Positions 1 to 5,267 of a stretch of 5,483 bases of DNA are shown here, in pieces (position 1 is the stretch's first letter; each line of letters opens with the position of its first letter). The notes under the pieces are model-generated. The model saw nothing but the letters and a program-made list of their open reading frames with translations, ran no database searches and was not told the DNA's origin. This DNA comes from Lachnospiraceae bacterium UBA3386 (GTDB taxonomy: Bacteria > Bacillota > Clostridia > Lachnospirales > Lachnospiraceae), in the NCBI GenBank assembly GCA_002358875.1, contig DEPS01000029.1, positions 1-5,483 on the forward strand, read 5' to 3'. The translations under genes and the position numbers were made by a program.

Positions 1-2204
1 GCTGCCTTCAGCGCCCTCGGCTCCGCAGTGGGGATCCGGATCTCATCAAAACCGAGTTCATGTCCGGCAGGGAGTCCGAAAGATTCTTTTTTCAAAACAT
101 AAGTGACCGTCAAAAAACATCTGCCCTTGTCCGGCACCGTAAAGGCCAGGGGAATCTCCGCGCAGGCATGGGGCGCGATAGAAGGAATCTCCAGCGGTCC
201 CTCAGCAATCTGTGATCCGTCCAGTGTCAGAGCCCACGCCGCGCTGATCCTTCCCGCCGGATCTGCAAAGTCCATGTGGTTTTCCACAGTGAGGATCTGC
301 CTGCCGGCATCGTATGAGGTACGCAGCGGTCTGTGGACGTTCTTGTACTCCAGAAGACCTGTGTGCGGTGTTCTGTCCGGATAGACCAGTCCGTCCAGGC
401 AGAAGTTCCCGTCGTGCTGCAGCTCGCCGTGGTCTCCGCCATACCAGTACATGGCCTTCCCGTTCTCCGCCATTCCCTTGTAGACTGCGTGGTCGCACCA
501 CTCCCAGACAAAACCGCCGCAGAGTGCCGGGTACTGCTCGGTCAGGTCCAGATATTCCTTGAAATCACCTGGCCCGTTGCCCATGGAATGGCAGTATTCC
601 ACCAGAAGCAGAGGGATGTCCGGCTCATTGTCCAGATAGTCCGTGACCTCCTTGAATCCGGGATACATACGTCCGAAAAGATCTATATTGGAGACATCAA
701 ACTCCCTGACAGGACTCGCATAGAAAGCGCTCTCGTAGGTCGTCAGCCTTGTCGGGTCGTTTTCTTTGGTCCAGCGCAGGGATTCCTCAAAGGTGCGGCC
801 GTAACCACACTCATTGCCCATGGACCAGACCAGAATGGAGGGGCGGTTGCGGTTGCGGGTGACCATGGACCGGACCCTGTCCAGGGTAGGCTCGACGAAA
901 TCCCGGTTGTCCGCAATACGGAAGTGCGCTTTGCGCATGCGTTCCGTGTAATCCTCCTCAGTGAATGTAAGGGGGCCGGTCCCATGACTCTCGTTGTCGG
1001 CCTCGTCGATGACATAGAGACCCAGTTCGTCACAGAGCTGATAAAACCAGGGTGAATTCGGATAGTGACTTGCCCTGACAGCATTGAAGTTGTTGGCCTT
1101 GATCATGTTCAGATCTTTTAAGGCCTGGTCCAGGCTGCACACCGCGCCGGTCACGGGGTCCGACTCGTGGCGGTTGACGCCGCGGAAGGTAATGGGCGAC
1201 CCGTTCAGAGTCAGGACAAGGTCTTTGACCTCGACTTTGCGAAAGCCTACTTTCTCGGTAATGACTTCCTTTTTGGTATCTATGACCAGGGTATAGAGAA
1301 GGGGATCCTCCGCGTTCCAGAGGAGCGGCCGGTCGACCGGGACGGCAACGCTTTCTGTGCGGAGTCCGGACGCATCGTCACGGTCTCCGTCCCGGCCCGG
1401 ACGTATCGTATCCTGATACAGTATTTGGGACCCGTCGGGACCGATCAGGGTCAGGCTGACCGGAAGGGGCTTCCTGCTGAAGGTAAAGCGAATCTTCAGA
1501 TCAGCGCGCTGAAAATCGTCGGACAGTTCTGTTTCGATGGCATAATCCTCAATCCTGTCCGCAGGCCTGTTCAGGAGATAGACGTCCCGGAAAATACCTG
1601 AGAAACGGAACTTATCCTGATCTTCCAGATAACTTCCGTCGCACCACTTCAGGACCAGGACCGCCAGCAGGTTGTCGCCCTCTTGAAGAAGCTCTGTCAC
1701 ATCGAACTCCGATGTGTGGTGGGAAATCTGGCTGTAACCCACATAGGTCCCGTTCAGCCAGACATAGAAGCACGAATCCACGCCCTCGAAATTCAGGAAT
1801 GCGCACGGGGCTTTTGTATTCCTGTGCCATTCAAAATGGTGAAGATAAGCCCCGCATGGATTATCCTGCGGGACATAGGGAGGATCAAAAGGAAAAGGGT
1901 AGCGGATGTTGGTGTACTGAGGGCTGTCATATCCCCGCATCTGCCAGCTGAAGGGCACCATTTCCTTTTTCCACCACTTGCCGGGCTCATAGTCCGGCAG
2001 ATAAAAATGATCCTGCAGATCATGAATGCTCGGATACCAGGCGAAGCGCCATTCGCACCCGCTCAGCATCTGCAGACGATCCGAACTCTCCCTGTGCCAG
2101 GCCAGCCTGTCACCACGGACGGACGAAGGTACATAATAAGCCCTGTCCGGCATGGTATTCTGGTGAAGGACAGAGAGGTCCTCATAGAGTCTCGGTACGA
2201 TCAA
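1..2204 (-). CDS. lacZ: GH2 beta-galactosidase (LacZ-type), C-terminus beyond the window
   Basis: Cytoplasmic glycoside hydrolase that splits terminal beta-galactosides such as lactose. 734 codons are open without a stop and the gene runs off the left edge; E. coli LacZ has about 1024 residues, so most of the last domain is missing. Order: jelly-roll domain (about 40-215, with SYLEDQD and SGIFRDVYL), Ig-like domain (about 220-330), TIM barrel (about 335-625), next beta domain (about 630-725). Catalytic residues are present: acid/base Glu465 in WSMGNECGYG, nucleophile Glu536 in LLVEYCHSMGN, and likely Mg ligands Glu405 and His407 in EADNESHG. His346 lies in RGVNRHESDP. The segment around Asp598 and Phe601 matches E. 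coli, but position 604 is Asp, not Asn. The start is TTG at 2204 because an ideal AAAGGAGG lies 7 nt upstream; the first in-frame ATG (codon 18) has no such site. No signal peptide is seen. It is divergent from the AraC gene. Confidence 0.96.
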   Translation of the reverse strand, partial: MIVPRLYEDLSVLHQNTMPDRAYYVPSSVRGDRLAWHRESSDRLQMLSGCEWRFAWYPSIHDLQDHFYLPDYEPGKWWKKEMVPFSWQMRGYDSPQYTNIRYPFPFDPPYVPQDNPCGAYLHHFEWHRNTKAPCAFLNFEGVDSCFYVWLNGTYVGYSQISHHTSEFDVTELLQEGDNLLAVLVLKWCDGSYLEDQDKFRFSGIFRDVYLLNRPADRIEDYAIETELSDDFQRADLKIRFTFSRKPLPVSLTLIGPDGSQILYQDTIRPGRDGDRDDASGLRTESVAVPVDRPLLWNAEDPLLYTLVIDTKKEVITEKVGFRKVEVKDLVLTLNGSPITFRGVNRHESDPVTGAVCSLDQALKDLNMIKANNFNAVRASHYPNSPWFYQLCDELGLYVIDEADNESHGTGPLTFTEEDYTERMRKAHFRIADNRDFVEPTLDRVRSMVTRNRNRPSILVWSMGNECGYGRTFEESLRWTKENDPTRLTTYESAFYASPVREFDVSNIDLFGRMYPGFKEVTDYLDNEPDIPLLLVEYCHSMGNGPGDFKEYLDLTEQYPALCGGFVWEWCDHAVYKGMAENGKAMYWYGGDHGELQHDGNFCLDGLVYPDRTPHTGLLEYKNVHRPLRTSYDAGRQILTVENHMDFADPAGRISAAWALTLDGSQIAEGPLEIPSIAPHACAEIPLAFTVPDKGRCFLTVTYVLKKESFGLPAGHELGFDEIRIPTAEPRALKA

Positions 2205-2210
2205 AATTGA

Positions 2211-2219
2211 ACCTCCTTT
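2211..2219 (-). promoter_or_regulatory. Strong ribosome binding site fixing the TTG start of lacZ
   Basis: On the minus strand this reads AAAGGAGGT, a near-perfect complement to the 16S rRNA 3' end. Seven bases separate GGAGG from the TTG at 2204-2202. The site decides the start codon, since the nearest in-frame ATG is 51 bases further in and has no purine-rich site before it. Confidence 0.85.
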
Positions 2220-2259
2220 CACGTTATTTATGCCAGTTATTTAAGTCGATTTCCTGAAA

Positions 2260-2291
2260 AAAGCATATCGAAAAAGGAATCTAAACCATAT
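2260..2291. repeat. Two 9-bp direct repeats, candidate AraC-type operator
   Basis: AAAGCATAT (2260-2268) and AAACCATAT (2283-2291) match at 8 of 9 positions and start 23 bp apart, about two helical turns, so they face the same side of the DNA. AraC-family regulators typically bind direct repeats about 21 bp apart, through the two HTH motifs of each monomer. The site lies 56-87 bp upstream of the lacZ start, a sensible place for an activator. The assignment is inferred from position and spacing; in AT-rich DNA chance is possible. Confidence 0.35.
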
Positions 2292-2433
2292 GAACGAATC
2301 GATACAAAACCTGCACAATAGGATAAAGAAGGAAGTAAATGTGGAAATAGGAAGGGGAAATTTAATAAAATGTAGGTAGCCCGAAATCTTCTCAATCCAT
2401 GATGAAAAAAGATCGTTTTACAGGTAAAAAGAA

Positions 2434-3402
2434 ATGTCAGATCAGTATTTGCCAGACAGGAATATACCGGACCGGAATATATCAGAAAAGAATAAAGAAA
2501 AAGGCTCCGTCGTTCAGGATATATATGTGAACTCCGGTTATCTGTTTCACTCCAGAGTACCGTTTAAAGAAAAGAAAAAGCCCCTGCGGATCCTGAGCGC
2601 AGGAACCTACCAGCTATACACCAGACCGCTTCTCCCTACCTGGAGGCCGAAAGGCAGGGTCGACTGGCAGATCATTTATATAGCAGCCGGAGAGGGACAT
2701 TTCTTCTTCGACGGGAAGGAAGTCATAGTACCAGCCGGCAACATGGTGCTGTATCAGCCGAAGCAGCAGCAGAAATACCACTATCTGGGCAAAGACAGGA
2801 CCCAGGTGTGGTTTGTCCACTTTACAGGGCGGGAAGTCCGCAGCATCCTCAAGCACTTTGAGATTCCTCTGGACGGTTATATCCTTCATACGGGCATCTC
2901 CCGCGACTACGAGGATCTGTTCCGAAGGATGCGGGACGAGCTTGTGAAATGCTCGTGGGGTTATGAGGAAATGCTGGTCTGCCTCTTCCGCGAACTGCTG
3001 CTGACCATCCACCGGCGGATGACAGAAAGTATCCCCCGAATCACCGGCTTCATCCAGGACGAGATGACCCGTGCCAGACAATACTTCGAGGAGCATTATA
3101 ATGAAGATATCAGCATCGAGCAGTACGCGGCTTCCCGCAGCATGTCCACAAGCTGGTTCACCAGGAGCTTTAGAAATGCTACGGGTACATCGCCCATGCA
3201 GTACATCCTTCAGACCCGGATCCGGAACGCACAGACCCTTCTGGAGACCACGGATGATTCGATCAGCAACATAGCGTCGATTGTCGGCTATGACAATCCC
3301 ATGTACTTCAGCCGCCTTTTCAGCAAGGCAAAGGGTGTCTCCCCCACCGGTTACAGAAAGATCTATCGCGAGAAATATCTGGCAGAGATCGATAAAGGGT
3401 GA
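2434..3402 (+). CDS. AraC/XylS-family transcriptional regulator
   Basis: A 322-residue DNA-binding regulator, within the usual 280-330 range. The N-terminal part holds a cupin-like ligand-binding region (about 74-120, with IIYIAAGEGHFFFDGKEV and VIVPAGNMVLYQP), the sort that binds a sugar in AraC. The C-terminal domain has both HTH motifs: first at about 226-250 (ISIEQYAASRSMSTSWFTRSF), second at about 276-309 with the family signature VGYDNPMYFSRLFSKAKGVSP. It is divergent from lacZ and most likely controls it, probably as a sugar-responsive activator; this is inferred from context. The ATG at 2434 has only a weak AGG 9 bases upstream, and an in-frame TAA at 2425 rules out a longer protein. 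A GTG at 2527 (codon 32), preceded by AGGAT, is a credible alternative start that would remove a charged extension carrying a PDRNI duplication. Confidence 0.93.
   Translation: MSDQYLPDRNIPDRNISEKNKEKGSVVQDIYVNSGYLFHSRVPFKEKKKPLRILSAGTYQLYTRPLLPTWRPKGRVDWQIIYIAAGEGHFFFDGKEVIVPAGNMVLYQPKQQQKYHYLGKDRTQVWFVHFTGREVRSILKHFEIPLDGYILHTGISRDYEDLFRRMRDELVKCSWGYEEMLVCLFRELLLTIHRRMTESIPRITGFIQDEMTRARQYFEEHYNEDISIEQYAASRSMSTSWFTRSFRNATGTSPMQYILQTRIRNAQTLLETTDDSISNIASIVGYDNPMYFSRLFSKAKGVSPTGYRKIYREKYLAEIDKG
2452..2481 (+). repeat. 15-bp tandem duplication in the AraC gene 5' end
   Basis: CCAGACAGGAATATA (2452-2466) is followed directly by CCGGACCGGAATATA (2467-2481), matching at 13 of 15 positions. In frame it gives PDRNI twice. 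It lies before the conserved domain, in a stretch that may not be translated if the GTG at 2527 is the true start. Confidence 0.7.
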
Positions 3403-3426
3403 TTCAGGCAGCTGAAGACATAACGA

Positions 3427-3485
3427 AAGCCCTGTGCCGTGGGGTTCATTCCACAGCACAGGGCTTCTTGTGTTTTGCTATTTTT
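3427..3485 (+). terminator. Rho-independent terminator of the AraC-type gene
   Basis: AAGCCCTGTGC (3427-3437) pairs perfectly with GCACAGGGCTT (3456-3466). Inside, after one mismatch, GTGG (3439-3442) pairs with CCAC (3451-3454), closing an 8-base loop. A T-rich tract (CTTGTGTTTTGCTATTTTTC) follows. The hairpin starts 24 bp after the AraC stop codon. The minus-strand side lacks a T tract, so it acts mainly on rightward transcription. Confidence 0.88.
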
Positions 3486-3752
3486 CGGTCCGCTGTAAGC
3501 TCCAATCAGCTTGTCATTTAGACGCTAATTGATCTTGTAACGGAACAGCACTTTATTATTCGTACTCTAAAACCGGATTCTGTTTCTAACCCGTTCGGGT
3601 TTTAAGATATATACGATTTTGACTTTCAGTGATACCGGTTATCCTGATTCCACAGGGTATACGAACTGGTGTTATCAAATTGTTGTCAGGAATGTGTTAT
3701 CAACTTCTCAGGGTTTTCTCCTTGCAATCATTAGGAGTCCTGCTGCCGTAAG
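3486..3752. other. Gene-free spacer between the sugar locus and the island
   Basis: I see no credible gene here; both strands are broken by stops and lack good start sites. It holds a perfect 6-bp hairpin (AACCCG at 3588-3593, CGGGTT at 3596-3601, then TT), too weak to call a terminator. It also holds an interrupted inverted repeat (TCAG and GATA at 3626-3634 against TATC and CTGA at 3640-3647) and a 10-bp direct repeat at 3669-3703. No T-rich terminator is seen after the toxin gene, which ends at 3753 on the minus strand. Confidence 0.5.
3669..3703. repeat. 10-bp direct repeat GTGTTATCAA, spaced 25 bp
   Basis: GTGTTATCAA occurs exactly at 3669-3678 and again at 3694-3703. Repeated short sites near an end occur in some IS families, notably IS21, whose ends carry several internal repeats bound by the transposase. 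No transposase gene is in view, so this is only a possible remnant; regulatory half-sites or chance are alternatives. Confidence 0.4.
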
Positions 3753-4229
3753 TTATTGTTCACCCGCCTGGGATAGAACATATTCCTTCACAGTTGGACT
3801 GACGAACAGGCCATCCACTATAAGCCGGTCAACGAGTGGCTTCACTTTTTCAATGTGACCTTCCCTTTTCGCTCGAAGTAGAACTCCCATTGTTCCTGTG
3901 ACGGTTAGACCAAGGTATTTTGCCGTCTTTTTGGCCATATTATCATCAAGGATCAACAAATCAGCACTACATTCCTGCGCCAATGTAATTACCTCTATCT
4001 CACCGGTATGTAGACGCGTACTGAAACTATTCTTTTGACTCTGTATAGGAGCCTTTTTTACCTTAATCCAGTCAGATTGCTTTACTAGTGTGTGCGCCGG
4101 CTCACTTATGATCTCAGACAGCACAGCCTCCGGAATAAGAATCTCTCCATAGAGTTCTTTCAGCAGATTCAAATACCCGATATCCGCCAGGGCTATGATC
4201 GGCGTTGTGTTTACAATCACCTTACGCAT
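3753..4229 (-). CDS. DUF3368 PIN-domain protein, predicted ribonuclease toxin
   Basis: A 158-residue protein that reads end to end as DUF3368 (PIN-domain nuclease superfamily): N-terminal VNTTPIIALADIGYLNLL, then LYGEILIPEAVLSEI, a HTGEIEVITLA segment, LLILDDNMAKKTAKYLGL and TGTMGVLLRAKREGHI. PIN toxins cut RNA using Mg held by clustered acids. Here the candidates are Glu39, Glu77, Asp95 and Asp96. The first acid, Asp in the DTSP motif of many relatives, is Asn7, so activity may differ from the canonical type; I recall NTTP variants in this family but cannot check. The start is ATG at 4229, with GAGGAG 7 bases upstream lying inside the antitoxin gene. It overlaps that gene by 8 bp, implying translational coupling. 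Toxin function is inferred from the pairing with UPF0175. Confidence 0.88.
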   Translation of the reverse strand: MRKVIVNTTPIIALADIGYLNLLKELYGEILIPEAVLSEIISEPAHTLVKQSDWIKVKKAPIQSQKNSFSTRLHTGEIEVITLAQECSADLLILDDNMAKKTAKYLGLTVTGTMGVLLRAKREGHIEKVKPLVDRLIVDGLFVSPTVKEYVLSQAGEQ

Positions 4230-4476
4230 TGTTCATCTCCTCAATAAACTCCTGCTCGTCATCATATTGAAAGATAGTGATCCCGTTAGTTCCCAGATAT
4301 TTGATAAACTCTTCCTTGCTCATATCCGCAATTTGTGCACAATAACCCAGAGACACTTTGCTCTGGGTATAATAGCATAATGCTACAGCTCGTTTTGCAA
4401 AAGCTAAAGTATCCTGTTTACTCATTTTAGTATCATAGAGGACTTCGTTTGGTATAGAAAAAGCAATTTCACACAT
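4222..4476 (-). CDS. UPF0175-family antitoxin
   Basis: An 84-residue protein with the UPF0175 pattern: N-terminal MCEIAFSIPNEVL strand, central helices, then the HTH-like segment VSLGYCAQIADMSKEEFIKY and the conserved LGTNGITIF end, with an acidic tail (DDEQEFIEEMNN) that could contact the toxin. UPF0175 genes are known partners of DUF3368 PIN genes and are regarded as DNA-binding antitoxins. Three ATGs compete (4497, 4485, 4476). AGGAGG at about 4487-4492 overlaps the first frame's own codons and sits too close to the second, but leaves 10 bases before 4476, so I choose 4476. It is upstream of and overlaps the toxin gene, the usual antitoxin-first order. Autoregulation through the palindrome at 4564-4584 is plausible but unproven. 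Confidence 0.88.
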   Translation of the reverse strand: MCEIAFSIPNEVLYDTKMSKQDTLAFAKRAVALCYYTQSKVSLGYCAQIADMSKEEFIKYLGTNGITIFQYDDEQEFIEEMNNA

Positions 4477-4563
4477 ATCGCTCATTCCTCCTGTCATTGA
4501 TCATCAAATATTCGATGTCTCGAAAACACTAGTGAAACACTTCCTATTTGTGTTATTAAATTT

Positions 4564-4584
4564 AAGTCAGACAGTGTCTGACTT
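4564..4584. promoter_or_regulatory. Perfect 21-bp palindrome, candidate operator
   Basis: AAGTCAGACA (4564-4573) and TGTCTGACTT (4575-4584) are exact reverse complements around a single G. It lies 88 bp upstream of the antitoxin start and 98 bp downstream of the HTH gene's stop. A perfect TATAAT follows on the plus strand (4589-4594). On the minus strand CAGACA inside the palindrome could be a -35 with TAATAA 16 bp later, which would suit the antitoxin gene. The one-base centre favours a protein-binding site. A terminator for rightward transcription is possible because TTTTT follows, but no gene reads into it. Confidence 0.6.
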
Positions 4585-4681
4585 TTTGTATAATTAAATA
4601 CAGTTTCCGCACTTAAAAAATATTACTGTGACTGAATCCTTTGCTGTAACGTTCTGCCTGGTACCTCTCTGCTGCATGAAA

Positions 4682-4882
4682 TCATTCTTCCCTGCTCTCA
4701 CACTGAAAACCTTCCATCTCAATCTTATAGGTCATCAGACGAAGAAGGTAATCGGGCATACCGCGCTTTCCCAGATACCAGTCCTGGACTGTACGATACG
4801 GAATGTCGAAGTACTTTGCAAAAGCTTTCCAATTCATCCCGGTTTTCTCTTTCAATTTGATTAAATCATCTGTTGTGCTCAT
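4682..4882 (-). CDS. Small HTH (XRE-like) DNA-binding protein
   Basis: A 66-residue protein made almost wholly of one helix-turn-helix domain. Helices span about 3-13, 16-24 (MNWKAFAKYF), 27-37 (IPYRTVQDWYLG) and 43-54 (PDYLLRLMTYKI). The IPYRTVQDWYLGKRGMPDYLLRLM stretch is a pattern I recognise from very small clostridial HTH proteins; some sit near toxin-antitoxin genes or mobile DNA. It is probably a repressor of its own promoter, since a perfect palindrome lies 11 bp upstream. The ATG at 4882 has no visible ribosome binding site, and the predicted transcription start falls on or near it, so the mRNA may be leaderless. It has the same orientation as the UPF0175/DUF3368 pair, which starts 206 bp downstream, but co-transcription is not shown. 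Confidence 0.8.
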   Translation of the reverse strand: MSTTDDLIKLKEKTGMNWKAFAKYFDIPYRTVQDWYLGKRGMPDYLLRLMTYKIEMEGFQCESREE

Positions 4883-4888
4883 ATGTTC

Positions 4889-4917
4889 ATGTTAACACGC
4901 ATTGCGTGTTGAAGCAA
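4889..4917 (-). promoter_or_regulatory. Promoter with palindromic operator in its spacer
   Basis: On the minus strand TTGCTT (4912-4917) and TAACAT (4889-4894) are a possible -35 and -10 separated by exactly 17 bp. The spacer is almost fully taken up by a perfect 17-bp palindrome: AACACGCA (4894-4901), T, TGCGTGTT (4903-4910). A dimer bound there would block RNA polymerase. The likely owner is the HTH gene starting at 4882, giving simple self-repression. The palindrome is certain; the promoter match is moderate. Confidence 0.6.
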
Positions 4918-4935
4918 TATATTTCCAAGAATCAA

Positions 4936-5106
4936 TCAGATGTAGTTCCTATGCTCATTCAACGAGTCACTGTTGGCACCGCCCTTAAAATCAGGTCTGT
5001 CATTCTGAACCGGATCATACTCCCAGCCACAGGTCAGGCAGATATCATACTCTTCTTTAATGTAATCCATGCCACAGCACGGACAAACCTTTTTTTCAGC
5101 GTCCAT
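4936..5106 (-). CDS. Cysteine-rich CPCC family small protein
   Basis: A 56-residue protein found by reading the minus strand directly. It fits the cysteine-rich CPCC family (PF14206): a VCPCCG knuckle (Cys8, Cys10, Cys11), a second ICLTCGWE knuckle (Cys23, Cys26), then DPVQNDRPDF, GGANS at 42-46 and SLNE at 48-51, all family hallmarks. Four of the five cysteines could hold one zinc ion. The molecular function is unknown to me. The ATG at 5106 has AGGAAG 6 bases upstream (5113-5118), and an in-frame TAG at 5131-5133 excludes a longer form. It lies 53 bp upstream of the HTH gene on the same strand and 11 bp after the stop of a start-less reading frame, suggesting it was once the second gene of an operon. 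Confidence 0.85.
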   Translation of the reverse strand: MDAEKKVCPCCGMDYIKEEYDICLTCGWEYDPVQNDRPDFKGGANSDSLNEHRNYI

Positions 5107-5116
5107 CTTTTTCTTC

Positions 5117-5236
5117 CTACCAGTATGAATCTACATCCACCGATATAAAGAACGTTATCACAGTACTATCTGATTTTACAACGTCAAAATCTCGTACTTC
5201 ATTTCCATTTTCGTATGTTGCCCTGTTTCCGAGGTA
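5117..5236 (-). pseudogene. Start-less 39-codon remnant of a gene upstream of the CPCC gene
   Basis: The minus strand reads 39 sense codons ending in TAG (5117-5119), including NGNEVRDFDVVKSDSTVITF and ISVDVDSYW. The composition looks protein-like, with alternating strand residues and acidic turns. A TAA (5237-5239) lies directly upstream and no ATG, GTG or TTG start precedes the middle of the frame. It ends 10 bases before the CPCC start, normal operon spacing. I read it as the C-terminal tail of a gene whose front was lost by recombination. I do not recognise the family, and a chance open frame cannot be excluded at this length. TTGACG at 5182-5187 within it could serve as a -35 for the CPCC gene. 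Confidence 0.4.
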
Positions 5237-5237
5237 T

Positions 5238-5257
5238 TATAATAAAAATAAAAAAGG
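5238..5257 (+). promoter_or_regulatory. -10 box and ribosome binding site of the right-edge gene
   Basis: A perfect TATAAT (5238-5243) is followed by an A-rich leader with AAAGG at 5253-5257, ten bases before the ATG at 5268. No good -35 lies at 17 bp (ATGTTG at 5215-5220). The predicted leader is only about 18 nt long. Confidence 0.5.
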
Positions 5258-5267
5258 CTGCAAAGAT

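Larger units (their letters stand above)
2205..2433. promoter_or_regulatory. Divergent regulatory region between lacZ and the AraC-type gene
   Basis: An AT-rich 229-bp gap between two divergent genes, with no open frame of note. It should hold both promoters and the regulator's binding sites. I find no close match to consensus -35/-10 pairs on either strand. A weak minus-strand pair is TTGTAT (2302-2307) and TTAGAT (2279-2284) with a 17-bp spacer. On the plus strand, TAAAAT at 2366-2371 could be a -10 without a recognisable -35. Poor promoters are common where an activator is needed. The direct repeats at 2260-2291 are listed separately. Confidence 0.5.

Noticed and set aside
743..2023. Minus-strand frames at 743-1084, 1612-1830 and 1793-2023 suggesting a broken lacZ
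   Set aside because: They are out of frame with the true gene. The frame from 2204 to the window edge stays open, and the start, Glu465, Glu536 and Phe601 all fall in it, so there is no frameshift.
333..2210. Long plus-strand open frames (333-1055, 1167-1601, 1683-2210) opposite lacZ
   Set aside because: They lie antisense to a gene with clear GH2 motifs in one continuous frame and show no recognisable domain. They arise from the GC-rich codon use of lacZ.
2614..3459. 281-codon minus-strand open frame antisense to the AraC-type gene
   Set aside because: Its start lies inside the terminator hairpin, it shows no protein-like motifs, and the plus strand carries an unmistakable AraC protein.
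3588..3603. AACCCG-TT-CGGGTT hairpin as a terminator
   Set aside because: The stem is only 6 bp with a 2-base centre and a short T run, and no gene ends close by on the matching strand.
3619..3858. 79-codon plus-strand open frame across the spacer and toxin 3' end
   Set aside because: No ribosome site, no domain, and it overlaps the DUF3368 gene on the other strand.
4527..4534. CACTAGTG 8-bp palindrome upstream of the antitoxin
   Set aside because: An 8-bp palindrome is expected by chance and its flanks do not extend the symmetry.
4873..5148. 91-codon plus-strand open frame over the HTH promoter and CPCC gene
   Set aside because: It is the shadow of the CPCC gene on the minus strand and has no ribosome binding site.
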